Shown here piece by piece: positions 1 to 7,586 of a DNA stretch of 20,584 nt; the stretch's first letter is position 1; every line of letters begins with the position of its first letter. The stretch is taken from NCBI GenBank assembly GCA_046160725.1, contig JBJXHB010000471.1, positions 1 to 20,584 on the forward strand, written 5' to 3'. The notes under the pieces were generated by a model. That model did not search any database and had not been told where the DNA came from. It saw nothing but the letters and a program-made list of their open reading frames with translations. The translations under genes were made by a program, and so were the position numbers. The DNA is from JBJXHB01 sp046160725. Lineage in GTDB: Bacteria > Pseudomonadota > Gammaproteobacteria > Burkholderiales > Burkholderiaceae_C.

Positions 1-41
1 TGCGGCAGCTCAGGGCGCCACGGGGAATCGAGGTCCGTCAT
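1..41 (-). CDS. Possible start of a gene running off the left edge
   Basis: An ATG on the minus strand at 41 opens a frame that stays open to the window edge and reads MTDLDSPWRPELP. Only 13 codons are visible and there is no clear Shine-Dalgarno sequence. The sequence just upstream (61-187) is a cluster of TGTCG repeats of the sort found at transposon ends, so the first gene of a mobile element is one possibility. The product cannot be identified from this fragment, and it may not be a gene. Confidence 0.2.
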   Translation of the reverse strand, partial: MTDLDSPWRPELP

Positions 42-60
42 GATGCAAAAACGCTATTTT

Positions 61-187
61 GGCGACACATTGGCAGCCTATGTCGCTGCGGGCGACACGT
101 CAAGCTGACATGTCGATGTATTTTCAGTTCATCGACATGACACCGGCCACATGTTTGCTACGACAACACGTGACGGCCATCATGTCG
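61..187. repeat. Cluster of TGTCG/CGACA repeats with a 13-bp inverted repeat
   Basis: The core TGTCG occurs at 81, 111 and 183, and its complement CGACA at 63, 93, 133 and 161: seven copies in about 125 bp, where chance would give well under one. GGCGACAC is repeated exactly at 61 and 91. TGACATGTCGATG (106-118) pairs with CATCGACATGACA (130-142) with one mismatch across an 11-nt loop. TGGCGACA (60-67) is matched in inverse by TGTCGCCA (183-190). Repeated short motifs in both orientations at one place resemble transposase-binding ends of Tn7/Tn402/Mu-like elements or an operator array. No gene is evident inside. Confidence 0.6.
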
Positions 188-209
188 CCAGAATTGCACT
201 TCTAGAACA

Positions 210-387
210 CTAGACGACGCTCCAGCGAAGCACGAACAGGCTCTGGTTGCGGCAGGCCCGGTGGAGCCGCTTCTGAAGTGCGGCGATGAGCGCATCACGC
301 CGGGCTTCGCTCTCGTCTTCCACGGCGAAGATGTCTTGCCGCTGGCGGCGCTGCTCGGCCTCCGAATTGAATGCCAGTCGGGCCTGC
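210..387 (-). pseudogene. C-terminal relic of a probable SNF2/DEAD-family helicase
   Basis: One minus-strand frame reads as a charged, helical C-terminal tail of about 58 residues ending at a TAG (210-212). It contains EAEQRRQRQDIFAVEDE, then ARRDALIAAL, and ends in LFVLRWSVV. From memory, tails of this form (VEDEI..RRDxLI..L, ending LFTIRWxVV) close large SNF2-type helicases of defence islands. No start, ATPase motif or upstream body is present. The frame meets the end of the higB relic at about 389, so this is a fragment joined by rearrangement. The helicase assignment is from recall of sequence style; the fact that it is a coding-like tail is more secure. Confidence 0.45.
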
Positions 388-388
388 G

Positions 389-622
389 TCAGTGCGGGTC
401 TTCGATGAGCACGTCATGGGGGCCGCTCTCACCCCACTGAAGGTCAGTCGTCACTGGTCGTTGATTCGCACATGCCAGGCACTGTTGTTTTTCTTCAGGT
501 CATTCCCTGGCGTTGCCTTCATGAAACTCACAGAGGGCGCCGCGTCGAGCTGGGCCAGTTTGCGCTCGGCGACGTTCCAGATGTTGGCGAACCGGCGGCA
601 CTTGCCTGTGCCGCCCCACCCA
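389..622 (-). pseudogene. higB: Broken HigB-type (RelE/ParE superfamily) toxin gene
   Basis: HigB toxins are ribosome-dependent mRNA endonucleases encoded ahead of their HigA antitoxin. One minus-strand frame reads CRRFANIWNVAERKLAQLDAA, then SFMKATPGNDLKK, then AWHVRINDQ. A TGA at 451-453 replaces the conserved Trp of INDQWRL. The next codons give RLTF, after which the frame must shift by one base (a missing C near 440-446) to recover QWGESGPHDVLIEDPH and a stop at 389-391. These are the family's landmark motifs (RFANI, AERKLAQLDAA, PGN.L, IRINDQWR, GP.DV). The N-terminal 15-20 residues and start are missing, and no HigA-like gene follows. With a nonsense change, a frameshift and no start, it is a dead toxin. 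Confidence 0.85.
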
Positions 623-1751
623 GCAGCCGCTCAGCCAGCACCCGCCGGTGATGCGCGCTGTCGCCAAACCAGGGCTGCAACCACAGCCCGCGGCGCAGGT
701 AGAGCTGGGCGTCGCAGTCGTAGGTGAAGCCGAAGCCGCCGTGGAACTGCACGGCGCGGTCGCCGGCATGCACCAGGGTGTCGCCGGCCTCGGCCTTGGC
801 CATGCGCAGCGCGGTCTCGGCGTCGTCGGCGTCGTCACCATCGGCCAGCAGCGTGGCCGCGTGGTAGACGTGGGAGCGGCTGCGCTCCAGGTTGCACAGG
901 ATGTCGGCGCAGGTGTGCTTGAGCGCCTGGTAGCTGCCGATCTTGCGGCCGAAGGTGCTGCGGGTGTTGAGGTAGTCCACCATCACCGCCAGCACCCCGG
1001 CCACGCCGCCGGTGGCCTCGGCCGCGGCCAGCAGCCAGGCCGCGTCGCGGATGGCCCGCAGCGCCTGCTGCGCCGACGGGCCGGTGATCAGGGCGTCTGC
1101 GGCCACGGCCACTCCGTCCAGGCACAGGCGCCAGCTGCGTCGGGTCTCGTCGATCACGGTCTCGCGCGCCAGCGCGGCAGCCGGCAGGTCCATGGCCGTC
1201 AGCAGCACCAGGGCCGGCGCGCCGTCGTGCTGTACCGACACCAGCAGCAGGTCGGCCACGCCGGCATCGGGCACCAGCACCTTGGTGCCCTCCAGCTGCA
1301 GCCGGTCGCCGGCCCGACGGGCCTGCGCCTGGGGCTGCTGCAGGCTCCAGTCGCCGTCGTCCTCGAACAGGGCCACGGTGCCGATGGCGCCCTCGGCGGC
1401 GCGCGGCAGGCCATGCGCCTGCTGGGCCTCGCTGCCACCGGCCAGAAGGCCCTGGATGTAGAGCTGGGTGCTGGCAAACGGCGTGGCCAGCAGGTGCCGG
1501 CCCATGGGCTCGGCGATGGCGGCGGTGTCGGCCACAGACAGCCCACTGCCGCCAAACCGCTCCGGCACCGCCAGGCCCAGCCAGCCCAGCTGCACCATCT
1601 CGCGCCACAGGCTGCGCTCGAAACCGTCGTCGGTGGCGATGCGTGCGCGCACCGCCTGCGAGCCGGCATGCTGGCGGCAGAAGGCGCTGGCGCTGTCCAG
1701 CAGCATGGCCTGCTCGTCGCTGAAGCAGATGCGGTTGCTCAGTGGGGACAT
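528..1751 (-). CDS. Acyl-CoA dehydrogenase, probable non-catalytic partner subunit; C-terminus replaced
   Basis: This is a FAD-dependent acyl-CoA dehydrogenase family protein of 407 aa. Visible landmarks are the N-terminal helical domain (GLAVPERFGGSGLSVAD near 55-72), the linker DYLNTRSTFGRKIGSYQALKH before the C-terminal helices, and HGGFGFTYDCDAQLYLRR followed by FGDSAHHRR. Neither usual catalytic Glu is seen: there is no EGTSE-type motif and no LER/YER in the mid helix, which reads RDAAWLLAAAEA. It lies 12 nt after an ACAD with a candidate base, suggesting a mixed tetramer. After LAERLLGG the last 25-30 codons are Ser/Pro/Thr-rich and lie over the higB relic in another frame, so the native C-terminus was probably cut and a chance extension added. 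Confidence 0.88.
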   Translation of the reverse strand: MSPLSNRICFSDEQAMLLDSASAFCRQHAGSQAVRARIATDDGFERSLWREMVQLGWLGLAVPERFGGSGLSVADTAAIAEPMGRHLLATPFASTQLYIQGLLAGGSEAQQAHGLPRAAEGAIGTVALFEDDGDWSLQQPQAQARRAGDRLQLEGTKVLVPDAGVADLLLVSVQHDGAPALVLLTAMDLPAAALARETVIDETRRSWRLCLDGVAVAADALITGPSAQQALRAIRDAAWLLAAAEATGGVAGVLAVMVDYLNTRSTFGRKIGSYQALKHTCADILCNLERSRSHVYHAATLLADGDDADDAETALRMAKAEAGDTLVHAGDRAVQFHGGFGFTYDCDAQLYLRRGLWLQPWFGDSAHHRRVLAERLLGGAAQASAAGSPTSGTSPSANWPSSTRRPL

Positions 1752-1763
1752 GGCATCACGCTC

Positions 1764-2960
1764 TCAGTCTTTCGGCAGGCCGAGCACCCGCTCGCCGACG
1801 ATGTTGGCCTGGATCTGGCTGGGCCCGCCGCCGATGGTGGCCGAGAAGGCGTTGAAGTAGCTGCGCTGCCACTTGCCGCCGTCGGCGGCATGGGCGTCGC
1901 CGACCCAGCGCGCGCCCTGGGCGCCTTGCAGCGTGACGGCGTACTGGAACAGCCGCCGCGCATGCTCCGTCACGCGCAGCTTGTTGGACAGCGGTATGGC
2001 GTCCGGCCGCTCGCTGCACAGGGCCGGCAGGCGGGCCCGGGCGCCGCAAAGGCGGTCGCCCTGGGCCTCGATGATGAAGCGCACCAGCTGGTCGCGCACC
2101 AGCGGGTCGTCCAGCGCCGGCCGGCCGTCGCGGCGCGTGCGCCGGGCCAGCTCGACCACGTCCTCCACCGTCAACGTCATGCGTGAGATGCCGCCGGCCT
2201 GGCCGCCGGCCGCGCCGCGCTCGTAGGTCAGCGTCTTCATCGCGATCTGCCAGCCTTCGCCCTCGCGGCCCATCAGGCAATCCGCCGGCACGCGCGCGTT
2301 GTCGAAGAAGGTCTGGGTGAAGCCGTACTCGCCGGTGAGCTTGCGGATCGGCCGGGTCTGGATGCCCGGCACCTTCATCGGGATCAGGAAGTAAGACAGC
2401 CCGGCATAGCGCCGGGCCTGCGGGTCGGTGCGCGCCAGCAGGATCATGTAGGCGGCATGGCTGCCCAGGCTGGTCCAGATCTTGGCGCCGTTGATGACGT
2501 AGTGGTCGCCGTCGCGCACCGCGCGGGTCTGGCAATTCGCCAGGTCCGAGCCCTGGTCCGGCTCGGAGAAGCCCTGGCACCAGATGTCGTCGCCGCTGAG
2601 CATGCCGCGGATGTAGCGCTGCTTCTGGGCCTCGGTGCCGATGGCCAGGATCAACGGGCCGGCCCAGTTCAGGCCGATGGTGTTGGGCACGAAGGGCAGT
2701 TTCTGGCGCGCCATCTCGGCATTGACGATGTCCTGCTCGGCCTGCGGCCGGCCGCCGCCGCCGTAGGCCGCGGGCCAGGCCCGGCCCAGGTAGCCGGCGT
2801 CGTAGACCTTGCGCTGCCAGGCGCGCAGGTAGTCGAACTGCGCGTCGGTGCCGACCTCCATGAAGGACTCGGGCAGCAGGAAGCCCGGCTCCGGCGGCCG
2901 GTTGGCGCGCATCCAGTCCGCGACCTCGCGGCGGAAGTCATCGAGATCGGTATCGGGCAT
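1764..2960 (-). CDS. Acyl-CoA dehydrogenase, catalytic type, FadE-like
   Basis: This enzyme of 398 aa is expected to introduce an alpha,beta double bond into an acyl-CoA using FAD, passing electrons to ETF. The flavin/substrate loop CQGFSEPDQGSDLA (128-141) and KIWTS (160-164) are clear. At the C-terminus IGGGPSQIQANIVGERVLG replaces the common EGTSEIQ, so the medium-chain-type Glu is absent. LTYERG near 244-249 offers Glu247 at the isovaleryl-CoA-dehydrogenase-like position, as in actinobacterial steroid ACAD heterotetramers. The start follows the P450 stop by 27 nt; the ribosome site is weak. It is followed 12 nt later by a partner lacking catalytic residues. Substrate is unknown. Confidence 0.93.
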   Translation of the reverse strand: MPDTDLDDFRREVADWMRANRPPEPGFLLPESFMEVGTDAQFDYLRAWQRKVYDAGYLGRAWPAAYGGGGRPQAEQDIVNAEMARQKLPFVPNTIGLNWAGPLILAIGTEAQKQRYIRGMLSGDDIWCQGFSEPDQGSDLANCQTRAVRDGDHYVINGAKIWTSLGSHAAYMILLARTDPQARRYAGLSYFLIPMKVPGIQTRPIRKLTGEYGFTQTFFDNARVPADCLMGREGEGWQIAMKTLTYERGAAGGQAGGISRMTLTVEDVVELARRTRRDGRPALDDPLVRDQLVRFIIEAQGDRLCGARARLPALCSERPDAIPLSNKLRVTEHARRLFQYAVTLQGAQGARWVGDAHAADGGKWQRSYFNAFSATIGGGPSQIQANIVGERVLGLPKD

Positions 2961-2987
2961 GGTGTCGCTCGCAGGTGGTGTGGGCGC

Positions 2988-4226
2988 TCAGGCGGCCCAG
3001 CGTGCCGGCAGGTGCTTCAGGCCACGCAGCACGAAGGTCGGGCGCCAGTCCGGATGGTCGGCATCGTCCAGCGTCAGCCCGGGCAGGCGGCGCAGCAGCG
3101 TGCCGATGGCGACCTCGGCCTCGATGCGGGCCAGCTGCGCACCCAGGCAGAAGTGGATGCCGCCGCCGAAGGACTGCGGCCGGATGTTGGGCCGCGTGAT
3201 GTCCAGCCGGTCCGGGTGGTCCGGGTAGGCAGCCGGGTCGCGGTTGGCCGAGCCCAGCAGGCACATCACACTCTCGCCGCGGTGCACGTGCCGGCCGCCG
3301 ACATCGGGCATGTCCTCCAGCGCCACGCGGCTGGTCATCTGCACCGACGAGTCGTAGCGCAGGAACTCCTCCACCGCGTTGGACATCAGCTCGGGGCGCT
3401 GCTTCAGCAGGGCCAGCTGGTCCGGGTGGCGGTGCAGCGCCAGCAGGCCGTTGCCGATCAGGTTGACGGTGGTCTCGTGGCCGGCGCCGAACAGCAGGAT
3501 GATGTTGGCCGTCAGCTCCTCGTTGGACAGCTTGCTGCCGTCCTCCTCAGCCTGCACCAGCTGGGTGGTGAGGTCGTCGCCGGGCTCGCGCCGGCGGCGC
3601 TCGAACAGGCCCTGGAAATAGGCCGTCGACGCATGATGGGCGGTGTTGGCCTCGTCGATCTCGGCGCGGCTGAGCGGCACCGGGTCCAGCAGCCGGCCGC
3701 CGGTGCGCTCGCGCTGGAAGAAGATCTCGTGGTCCTCCTCGGGTATGCCCAGCATGTCGCAGATGACGATCACCGGCAGGCGGAAGGCGAATTCCTCGAT
3801 CAGGTCCATGTGGCCGCGCGCGGCCACGCGGTCGAGGGTGGCGTCGACGATGGCCTGGATGCGCGGGCGCATGTCCTCGACCCGCCGCGCCGTGAACGCC
3901 TTGACCACCAGGCCGCGCAGCCGGGTGTGGTCCGGCGGGTCCTGCGTCAGCATCCAGTGGCGCATGCTGCGGTACACAGGCTCGTCCAGGATCTGCGGGC
4001 CGAGCCGGCCGCTGATGCGGTTGACGAAGTCCTTGCCGAAGCGCTTGTCGCGCAGCACGAAGCTGATGTCGGCATGGCGGCTGGCCAGGATGCCGCCGAA
4101 GGGCGACGGCAGCATGGGCGCGTGGCGCCGCAGCTGGTCGTAGAACGGATAGGGGTCGCGGATGAAGGCCGGCGACAACGGGTTGAAGGCCGGCAGGGCC
4201 GGCGGCGCGGCAGCGGTGGTGCTCAT
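2988..4226 (-). CDS. Cytochrome P450, soluble bacterial type
   Basis: This is a 412-aa haem monooxygenase with no membrane anchor, as usual for bacterial P450s that take electrons from a ferredoxin. The I-helix AGHETT (Glu251-Thr252 acid-alcohol pair), K-helix EFLR (Glu287, Arg290) and haem loop FGGGIHFCLG with Cys360 are all intact, as is the meander/Arg region RPNIRPQSF. The ATG is preceded by GGAG six bases upstream. It sits inside the ACAD operon, 42 nt after the SDR gene, so hydroxylation of the same substrate before or during side-chain oxidation is likely. No ferredoxin or reductase gene is in the window. The family number cannot be assigned by eye; the haem loop lacks the CYP153 alkane-hydroxylase style. 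Confidence 0.95.
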   Translation of the reverse strand: MSTTAAAPPALPAFNPLSPAFIRDPYPFYDQLRRHAPMLPSPFGGILASRHADISFVLRDKRFGKDFVNRISGRLGPQILDEPVYRSMRHWMLTQDPPDHTRLRGLVVKAFTARRVEDMRPRIQAIVDATLDRVAARGHMDLIEEFAFRLPVIVICDMLGIPEEDHEIFFQRERTGGRLLDPVPLSRAEIDEANTAHHASTAYFQGLFERRRREPGDDLTTQLVQAEEDGSKLSNEELTANIILLFGAGHETTVNLIGNGLLALHRHPDQLALLKQRPELMSNAVEEFLRYDSSVQMTSRVALEDMPDVGGRHVHRGESVMCLLGSANRDPAAYPDHPDRLDITRPNIRPQSFGGGIHFCLGAQLARIEAEVAIGTLLRRLPGLTLDDADHPDWRPTFVLRGLKHLPARWAA

Positions 4227-4268
4227 GAGCGGCTCCGTGGGCGGGCGGTGCGGTGGTGGCCGGCGCGG

Positions 4269-5222
4269 TCAGGACGGGCGGGCCGGCGGCGGCTTCGCGG
4301 CCTGCCACTCGGCCATGAAGGCCTCGTCGTAGGCCTGCTCGGGCCGCTCGCGCACCATGCGGTCCAGCAGCTGCGCGTCTTCACCGACGAGGATGCGCCA
4401 GTGGCCGGCGCGCACGCCGTCCAGGATGATGGTCGCGGCCTGCTCGGCGGTGGTGGGCGCGCTGTCGCGGAAGTCGATGGCGCGCTGGTGCATCAGCTGG
4501 CGGATGGCGTCGTCGGGCAGCTGGGCCACCGGCGCGCCGGCCTTGACCATGCGGCCACGCACCAGCGCCACCTGCGCCGTCGTCATCTTCATCGCGTCGT
4601 AGGTGTTGAGCGCAATGGAGGTGCCGATGTGGCCCGGCATCACCACGGCGCAGCTGACATGTGGCGCGTTCTCGCGCAGGTCGATGATCAGGGCCTCGGT
4701 GAAGCCCTTGACCGCGAACTTGGCGGCGCTGTAGGCGGTGTGCGGCACGCCCGGCCCCAGGCGGGCCCAGAAGCCGTTGACGCTGGCGACGTTGACGATG
4801 CAGCCCACGGGGCTGGCCACCAGCATCGGCATGAAGGCACGCGCGCCGTAGTACACGCCGAACCAGTCGACACCGAAGGTGCGCTCCCAGTCGCGCCGGT
4901 CGCCCGCCACGAAGCCGCCGCCGCCGCCGATGCCGGCGTTGTTGAACAGCAGGTGGATGTGGTCGGTCTGATGCTCGGCGATGACCGCGGCCTTGAAGGC
5001 CAGCACCGCGGCCTCCTGGCTGACATCGGCCACGCAGGTGGTCACCCGGGTGCCGGCCGGCGCGCTGGCCAGGCACAGCTCGCGGGTGGCGGCCATGGCA
5101 TCGGCCGAGACATCGCACAGGGCCACGTGCACGCCCTGTGCGCTGAGCTGGCGGCACAGGGCGCGGCCCATGCCGGTGCCGCCCCCGGTGATGACGGCGA
5201 TCTGGCCGGCCTGGATGTCCAT
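4269..5222 (-). CDS. Short-chain dehydrogenase/reductase (SDR)
   Basis: This is a classical SDR of 317 aa, longer than the usual 250 because of a C-terminal extension (after about 230) with conserved-looking residues such as ILVGEDAQLLDRM. The NAD(P) motif TGGGTGMG is at 12-19, NNAG at 94-97, and the catalytic Ser147 and Tyr164-x-x-x-Lys168 (YSAAK) are present. The start at 5222 is chosen because AAGGAA lies nine bases upstream and the glycine motif then falls at the usual distance. A longer frame to 5360 would overlap the upstream ACAD and add a non-homologous Pro-rich stretch. The gap to the upstream ACAD stop is 4 nt. Likely oxidises or reduces an alcohol/ketone of the pathway intermediate. 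Confidence 0.94.
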   Translation of the reverse strand: MDIQAGQIAVITGGGTGMGRALCRQLSAQGVHVALCDVSADAMAATRELCLASAPAGTRVTTCVADVSQEAAVLAFKAAVIAEHQTDHIHLLFNNAGIGGGGGFVAGDRRDWERTFGVDWFGVYYGARAFMPMLVASPVGCIVNVASVNGFWARLGPGVPHTAYSAAKFAVKGFTEALIIDLRENAPHVSCAVVMPGHIGTSIALNTYDAMKMTTAQVALVRGRMVKAGAPVAQLPDDAIRQLMHQRAIDFRDSAPTTAEQAATIILDGVRAGHWRILVGEDAQLLDRMVRERPEQAYDEAFMAEWQAAKPPPARPS

Positions 5223-5226
5223 GGGT

Positions 5227-6387
5227 TCAGTTCCTTGCGGTGTTGGTGGTGGCGGTGGCGGCGTCGGCCTCGATGTCGGCCAGCCGCTCCAGGTGGTGGT
5301 CGGCATCGCCGAACAGGGTGCAGAACGCGGCCAGGTGCTTGACCAGGCGACCCAGCGCATAGTCGTCGGTCATGCCGATGGCGCCGTGCATCTGCACGCA
5401 TTCCTCCCACACCTGGCGCGCGGCCATCGAGGCATGGGCCTTGGTGGCCGCGACCTGCGCAGGGCGTTGTGCGGGGGCGTTGTCAAAGGCCTCGGCCGTG
5501 GCCTGCACCAGGGCGCGCGTCTCCTCGATCAGCACATGCAGGTCCACCAGGCGGTGCTGCAGTGCCTGGTTGCCGGCCAGCGGGCGCCCGAACTGCTTTC
5601 GCGTGCGCAGGTAGTCCAGCGTGATCTGCAGCGCCGCGGCCATGGCGCCGGCGGCCTCGGCCGCGTGCACCACCATGGCCAGGTCCAGGGCCCGCGCGAT
5701 GGCCGGCCCGGCGGGGCGGGCATCCAGGCATGCGTCTGGGCCGACCACGACGTCATCCAGCGCCACATGGGCCGCATGCCGGCCGTCGAACATCGCATAG
5801 GGCTGCCAGGACAGGCCAGCGGCCGCGGCGTCGACGATGAAGAGGCCGGGCTGCGTTGGCTGCCCGGGCGCGTCGACCCGGGCGCTGACGACCAGCGCGT
5901 CAGCACCGCCGCCGCCCAGCACCAGCGCCTTGCGGCCGCTCAGGCGCCAGCCGTCGGCCACCGGCACGGCCCGGGTGTCCAGCCGCAGCGCGTCAAAGCG
6001 CTGGCCGGCGTCCCAGGCGGCCCAGGCGATGCGGCGCTCGCCGCTGGCCAGCAGCGGCAGCCAGCGCTGCTGCTGCGCGGGTGTGCCGGCATCGGCCAGC
6101 AGGGACGCCGCCACCAGGCCGTTGCTCAGCAGCGGCTCGGCCACCGTGGCCGGGCCCAGGGCCTCGGCCAGACGGCACAGGTCGGCCACCGTCCCACCCA
6201 GGCCCGCATCGCCCTCGGGCAGCGGCAGGGCCAGCCAGCCCAGTTCGGCAAACTCCTGCCAGCGCTGCGGGTGGCAGGCATGCGGGCTGGACAGCGAGGC
6301 CGCACGCACCGCCGGCGTGTAGCCGCGCTCGACATAGCGGGCCGCGCTGTCGGCCAGCAGGTCCTGCGTCGTGTCGGTGGTGGTCAT
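5227..6387 (-). CDS. Acyl-CoA dehydrogenase, probable non-catalytic partner subunit
   Basis: This ACAD-family protein has 386 aa. The family is shown by GWLALPLPEGDAGLGGTVAD near the N-terminus, RTRKQFGRPLAGNQALQHR in the C-terminal domain and MHGAIGMTDDYALGRLVKH near the end. Like the protein at 528-1751 it has no EGTSE motif and no mid-helix ER pair (it reads IARALDLAMVVHAAEAAG), so it probably lacks the catalytic base. Its ATG overlaps the stop of the preceding ACAD (ATGA, 6384-6387), which suggests coupled translation and 1:1 assembly into a heteromeric enzyme. Pathway substrate is not determinable here. Confidence 0.9.
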   Translation of the reverse strand: MTTTDTTQDLLADSAARYVERGYTPAVRAASLSSPHACHPQRWQEFAELGWLALPLPEGDAGLGGTVADLCRLAEALGPATVAEPLLSNGLVAASLLADAGTPAQQQRWLPLLASGERRIAWAAWDAGQRFDALRLDTRAVPVADGWRLSGRKALVLGGGGADALVVSARVDAPGQPTQPGLFIVDAAAAGLSWQPYAMFDGRHAAHVALDDVVVGPDACLDARPAGPAIARALDLAMVVHAAEAAGAMAAALQITLDYLRTRKQFGRPLAGNQALQHRLVDLHVLIEETRALVQATAEAFDNAPAQRPAQVAATKAHASMAARQVWEECVQMHGAIGMTDDYALGRLVKHLAAFCTLFGDADHHLERLADIEADAATATTNTARN

Positions 6388-7580
6388 AGGCCGAGCACCT
6401 GCTTGGCCAGGATGTTGCGCTGGATCTCGCTGGAGCCGCCGGCGATGGTGTAGCCGCGCGACAGGAAGCGGCGCGACGAGCTGGTGATCTCGTCCAGCGT
6501 GCCGGGCAGCGCATGCGGCTGGCCCAGGATGGCGCCGCCGTCGAAGGGCAGGGCGCCGGGCCCGAGCGCATCGACGATCAGGCCCTCCCAGAGCTGGATC
6601 AGCTGGCTGCCGCGCAGCTTGAGCATCGACACCTCGGCGCCGATGGGCTCGCCGCGCTGCGCGCGGTCCAGGAAGCGCTGGGCGTTGGCCTGCAGCGCCA
6701 TCAACCGCACCCGCAGCTCGGCAAAGCGCTTGCGGAACCAGGGGCGCTGCATCAGCGGCACGCCGTGCTCCTGCTCGCGCCAGCCCAGCTCGCGTGCGCG
6801 CGCCATGCGACGCAGGTTCTCGCCGATGCGGGCCAGCTTCAGGCGCTCAAATTCCAGCAGCGACTTGGCCACCGACCAGCCCTGGTTCTCGGCGCCGACG
6901 ATCTGGTCCGCCGGCACCGCCACGTCGTCGAAGAAGACCTCGTTGAACACCTCCCAGCCGTGCACGCCGCGGATCGGCCGCACCGTGATGCCGGGCGTGC
7001 GCATGTCGATCAGCAGGAAGGAGATGCCCTCCTGCGCCCGGGCGTCCGGGTCGGTGCGCACCAGGCAGAAGATCCAGTCGGCCTTCTGCGCATTGGAGGT
7101 CCAGATCTTGGAGCCGTTGACCACATAGTGGTCGCCGCTGCGCTGGGCCCGGGTCTTGAGCGAGGCCAGGTCCGAGCCCGCGTTCGGCTCCGAGTAGCCC
7201 TGGCACCACCACATCGTGCCGGCGGCGATGCCGGGCAGGAAGGCGGCCTTCTGCGCCGGCGTGCCGTAGCGCACCAGCACCGGCCCGATCATGTCGAAGT
7301 TGATGCCGTTCGACTCGGGCGCGTAGTGGATGCACATCTCCTCGTCGAAGACCATGCGCCGCGCCGCACCCCAGCCCCGCCCGCCGGCCACCACCGGCCA
7401 GTGCGGCACCAGCCAGCCGCGCGCATGCAGGATGGCATGCCAGCGTTCGGACTGCGCCCGCGACAGGAAGATGCCGTCGTGCACCGCCTGCCGGATGTCG
7501 GCCGGCAATTGCGCGGTGACGAAGTCGCGCACCTCCCGGCGAAAGGCCTCCAGATCCTGGTCGTCGTCGACAGGGTCCAT
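6384..7580 (-). CDS. Acyl-CoA dehydrogenase, catalytic type, FadE-like
   Basis: This is a 398-aa acyl-CoA dehydrogenase. CQGYSEPNAGSDLAS (126-140) and KIWTS (158-162) form the flavin/substrate loop. The C-terminus has IAGGSSEIQRNILAKQVLGL, with Gly where medium-chain enzymes have the base. LLEFERLK supplies Glu245 at the isovaleryl-type position. It is the same subtype as the protein at 1764-2960, so the operon holds two catalytic/partner pairs. The ATG follows the deacylase stop by 6 nt, and GGAGG in the last codons of that gene acts as ribosome site. Overlap with the next ACAD is 4 nt. Confidence 0.93.
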   Translation of the reverse strand: MDPVDDDQDLEAFRREVRDFVTAQLPADIRQAVHDGIFLSRAQSERWHAILHARGWLVPHWPVVAGGRGWGAARRMVFDEEMCIHYAPESNGINFDMIGPVLVRYGTPAQKAAFLPGIAAGTMWWCQGYSEPNAGSDLASLKTRAQRSGDHYVVNGSKIWTSNAQKADWIFCLVRTDPDARAQEGISFLLIDMRTPGITVRPIRGVHGWEVFNEVFFDDVAVPADQIVGAENQGWSVAKSLLEFERLKLARIGENLRRMARARELGWREQEHGVPLMQRPWFRKRFAELRVRLMALQANAQRFLDRAQRGEPIGAEVSMLKLRGSQLIQLWEGLIVDALGPGALPFDGGAILGQPHALPGTLDEITSSSRRFLSRGYTIAGGSSEIQRNILAKQVLGL

Positions 7581-7586
7581 GGCGCG

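Noticed and set aside
371..727. A 118-codon plus-strand open frame at the left scar
   Set aside because: It is opposite the HigB relic and the ACAD end and shows no family motif.
2457..5342. A 961-codon open frame on the plus strand
   Set aside because: It lies opposite the ACAD, P450 and SDR genes, whose motifs are intact; the product is low-complexity Ala/Gly/Arg/Gln/His typical of antisense reading in GC-rich DNA.
5223..5360. An N-terminal extension of the SDR
   Set aside because: It would overlap the upstream ACAD gene and adds a Pro/Thr-rich stretch; the ATG at 5222 has a good ribosome site and normal glycine-motif spacing.
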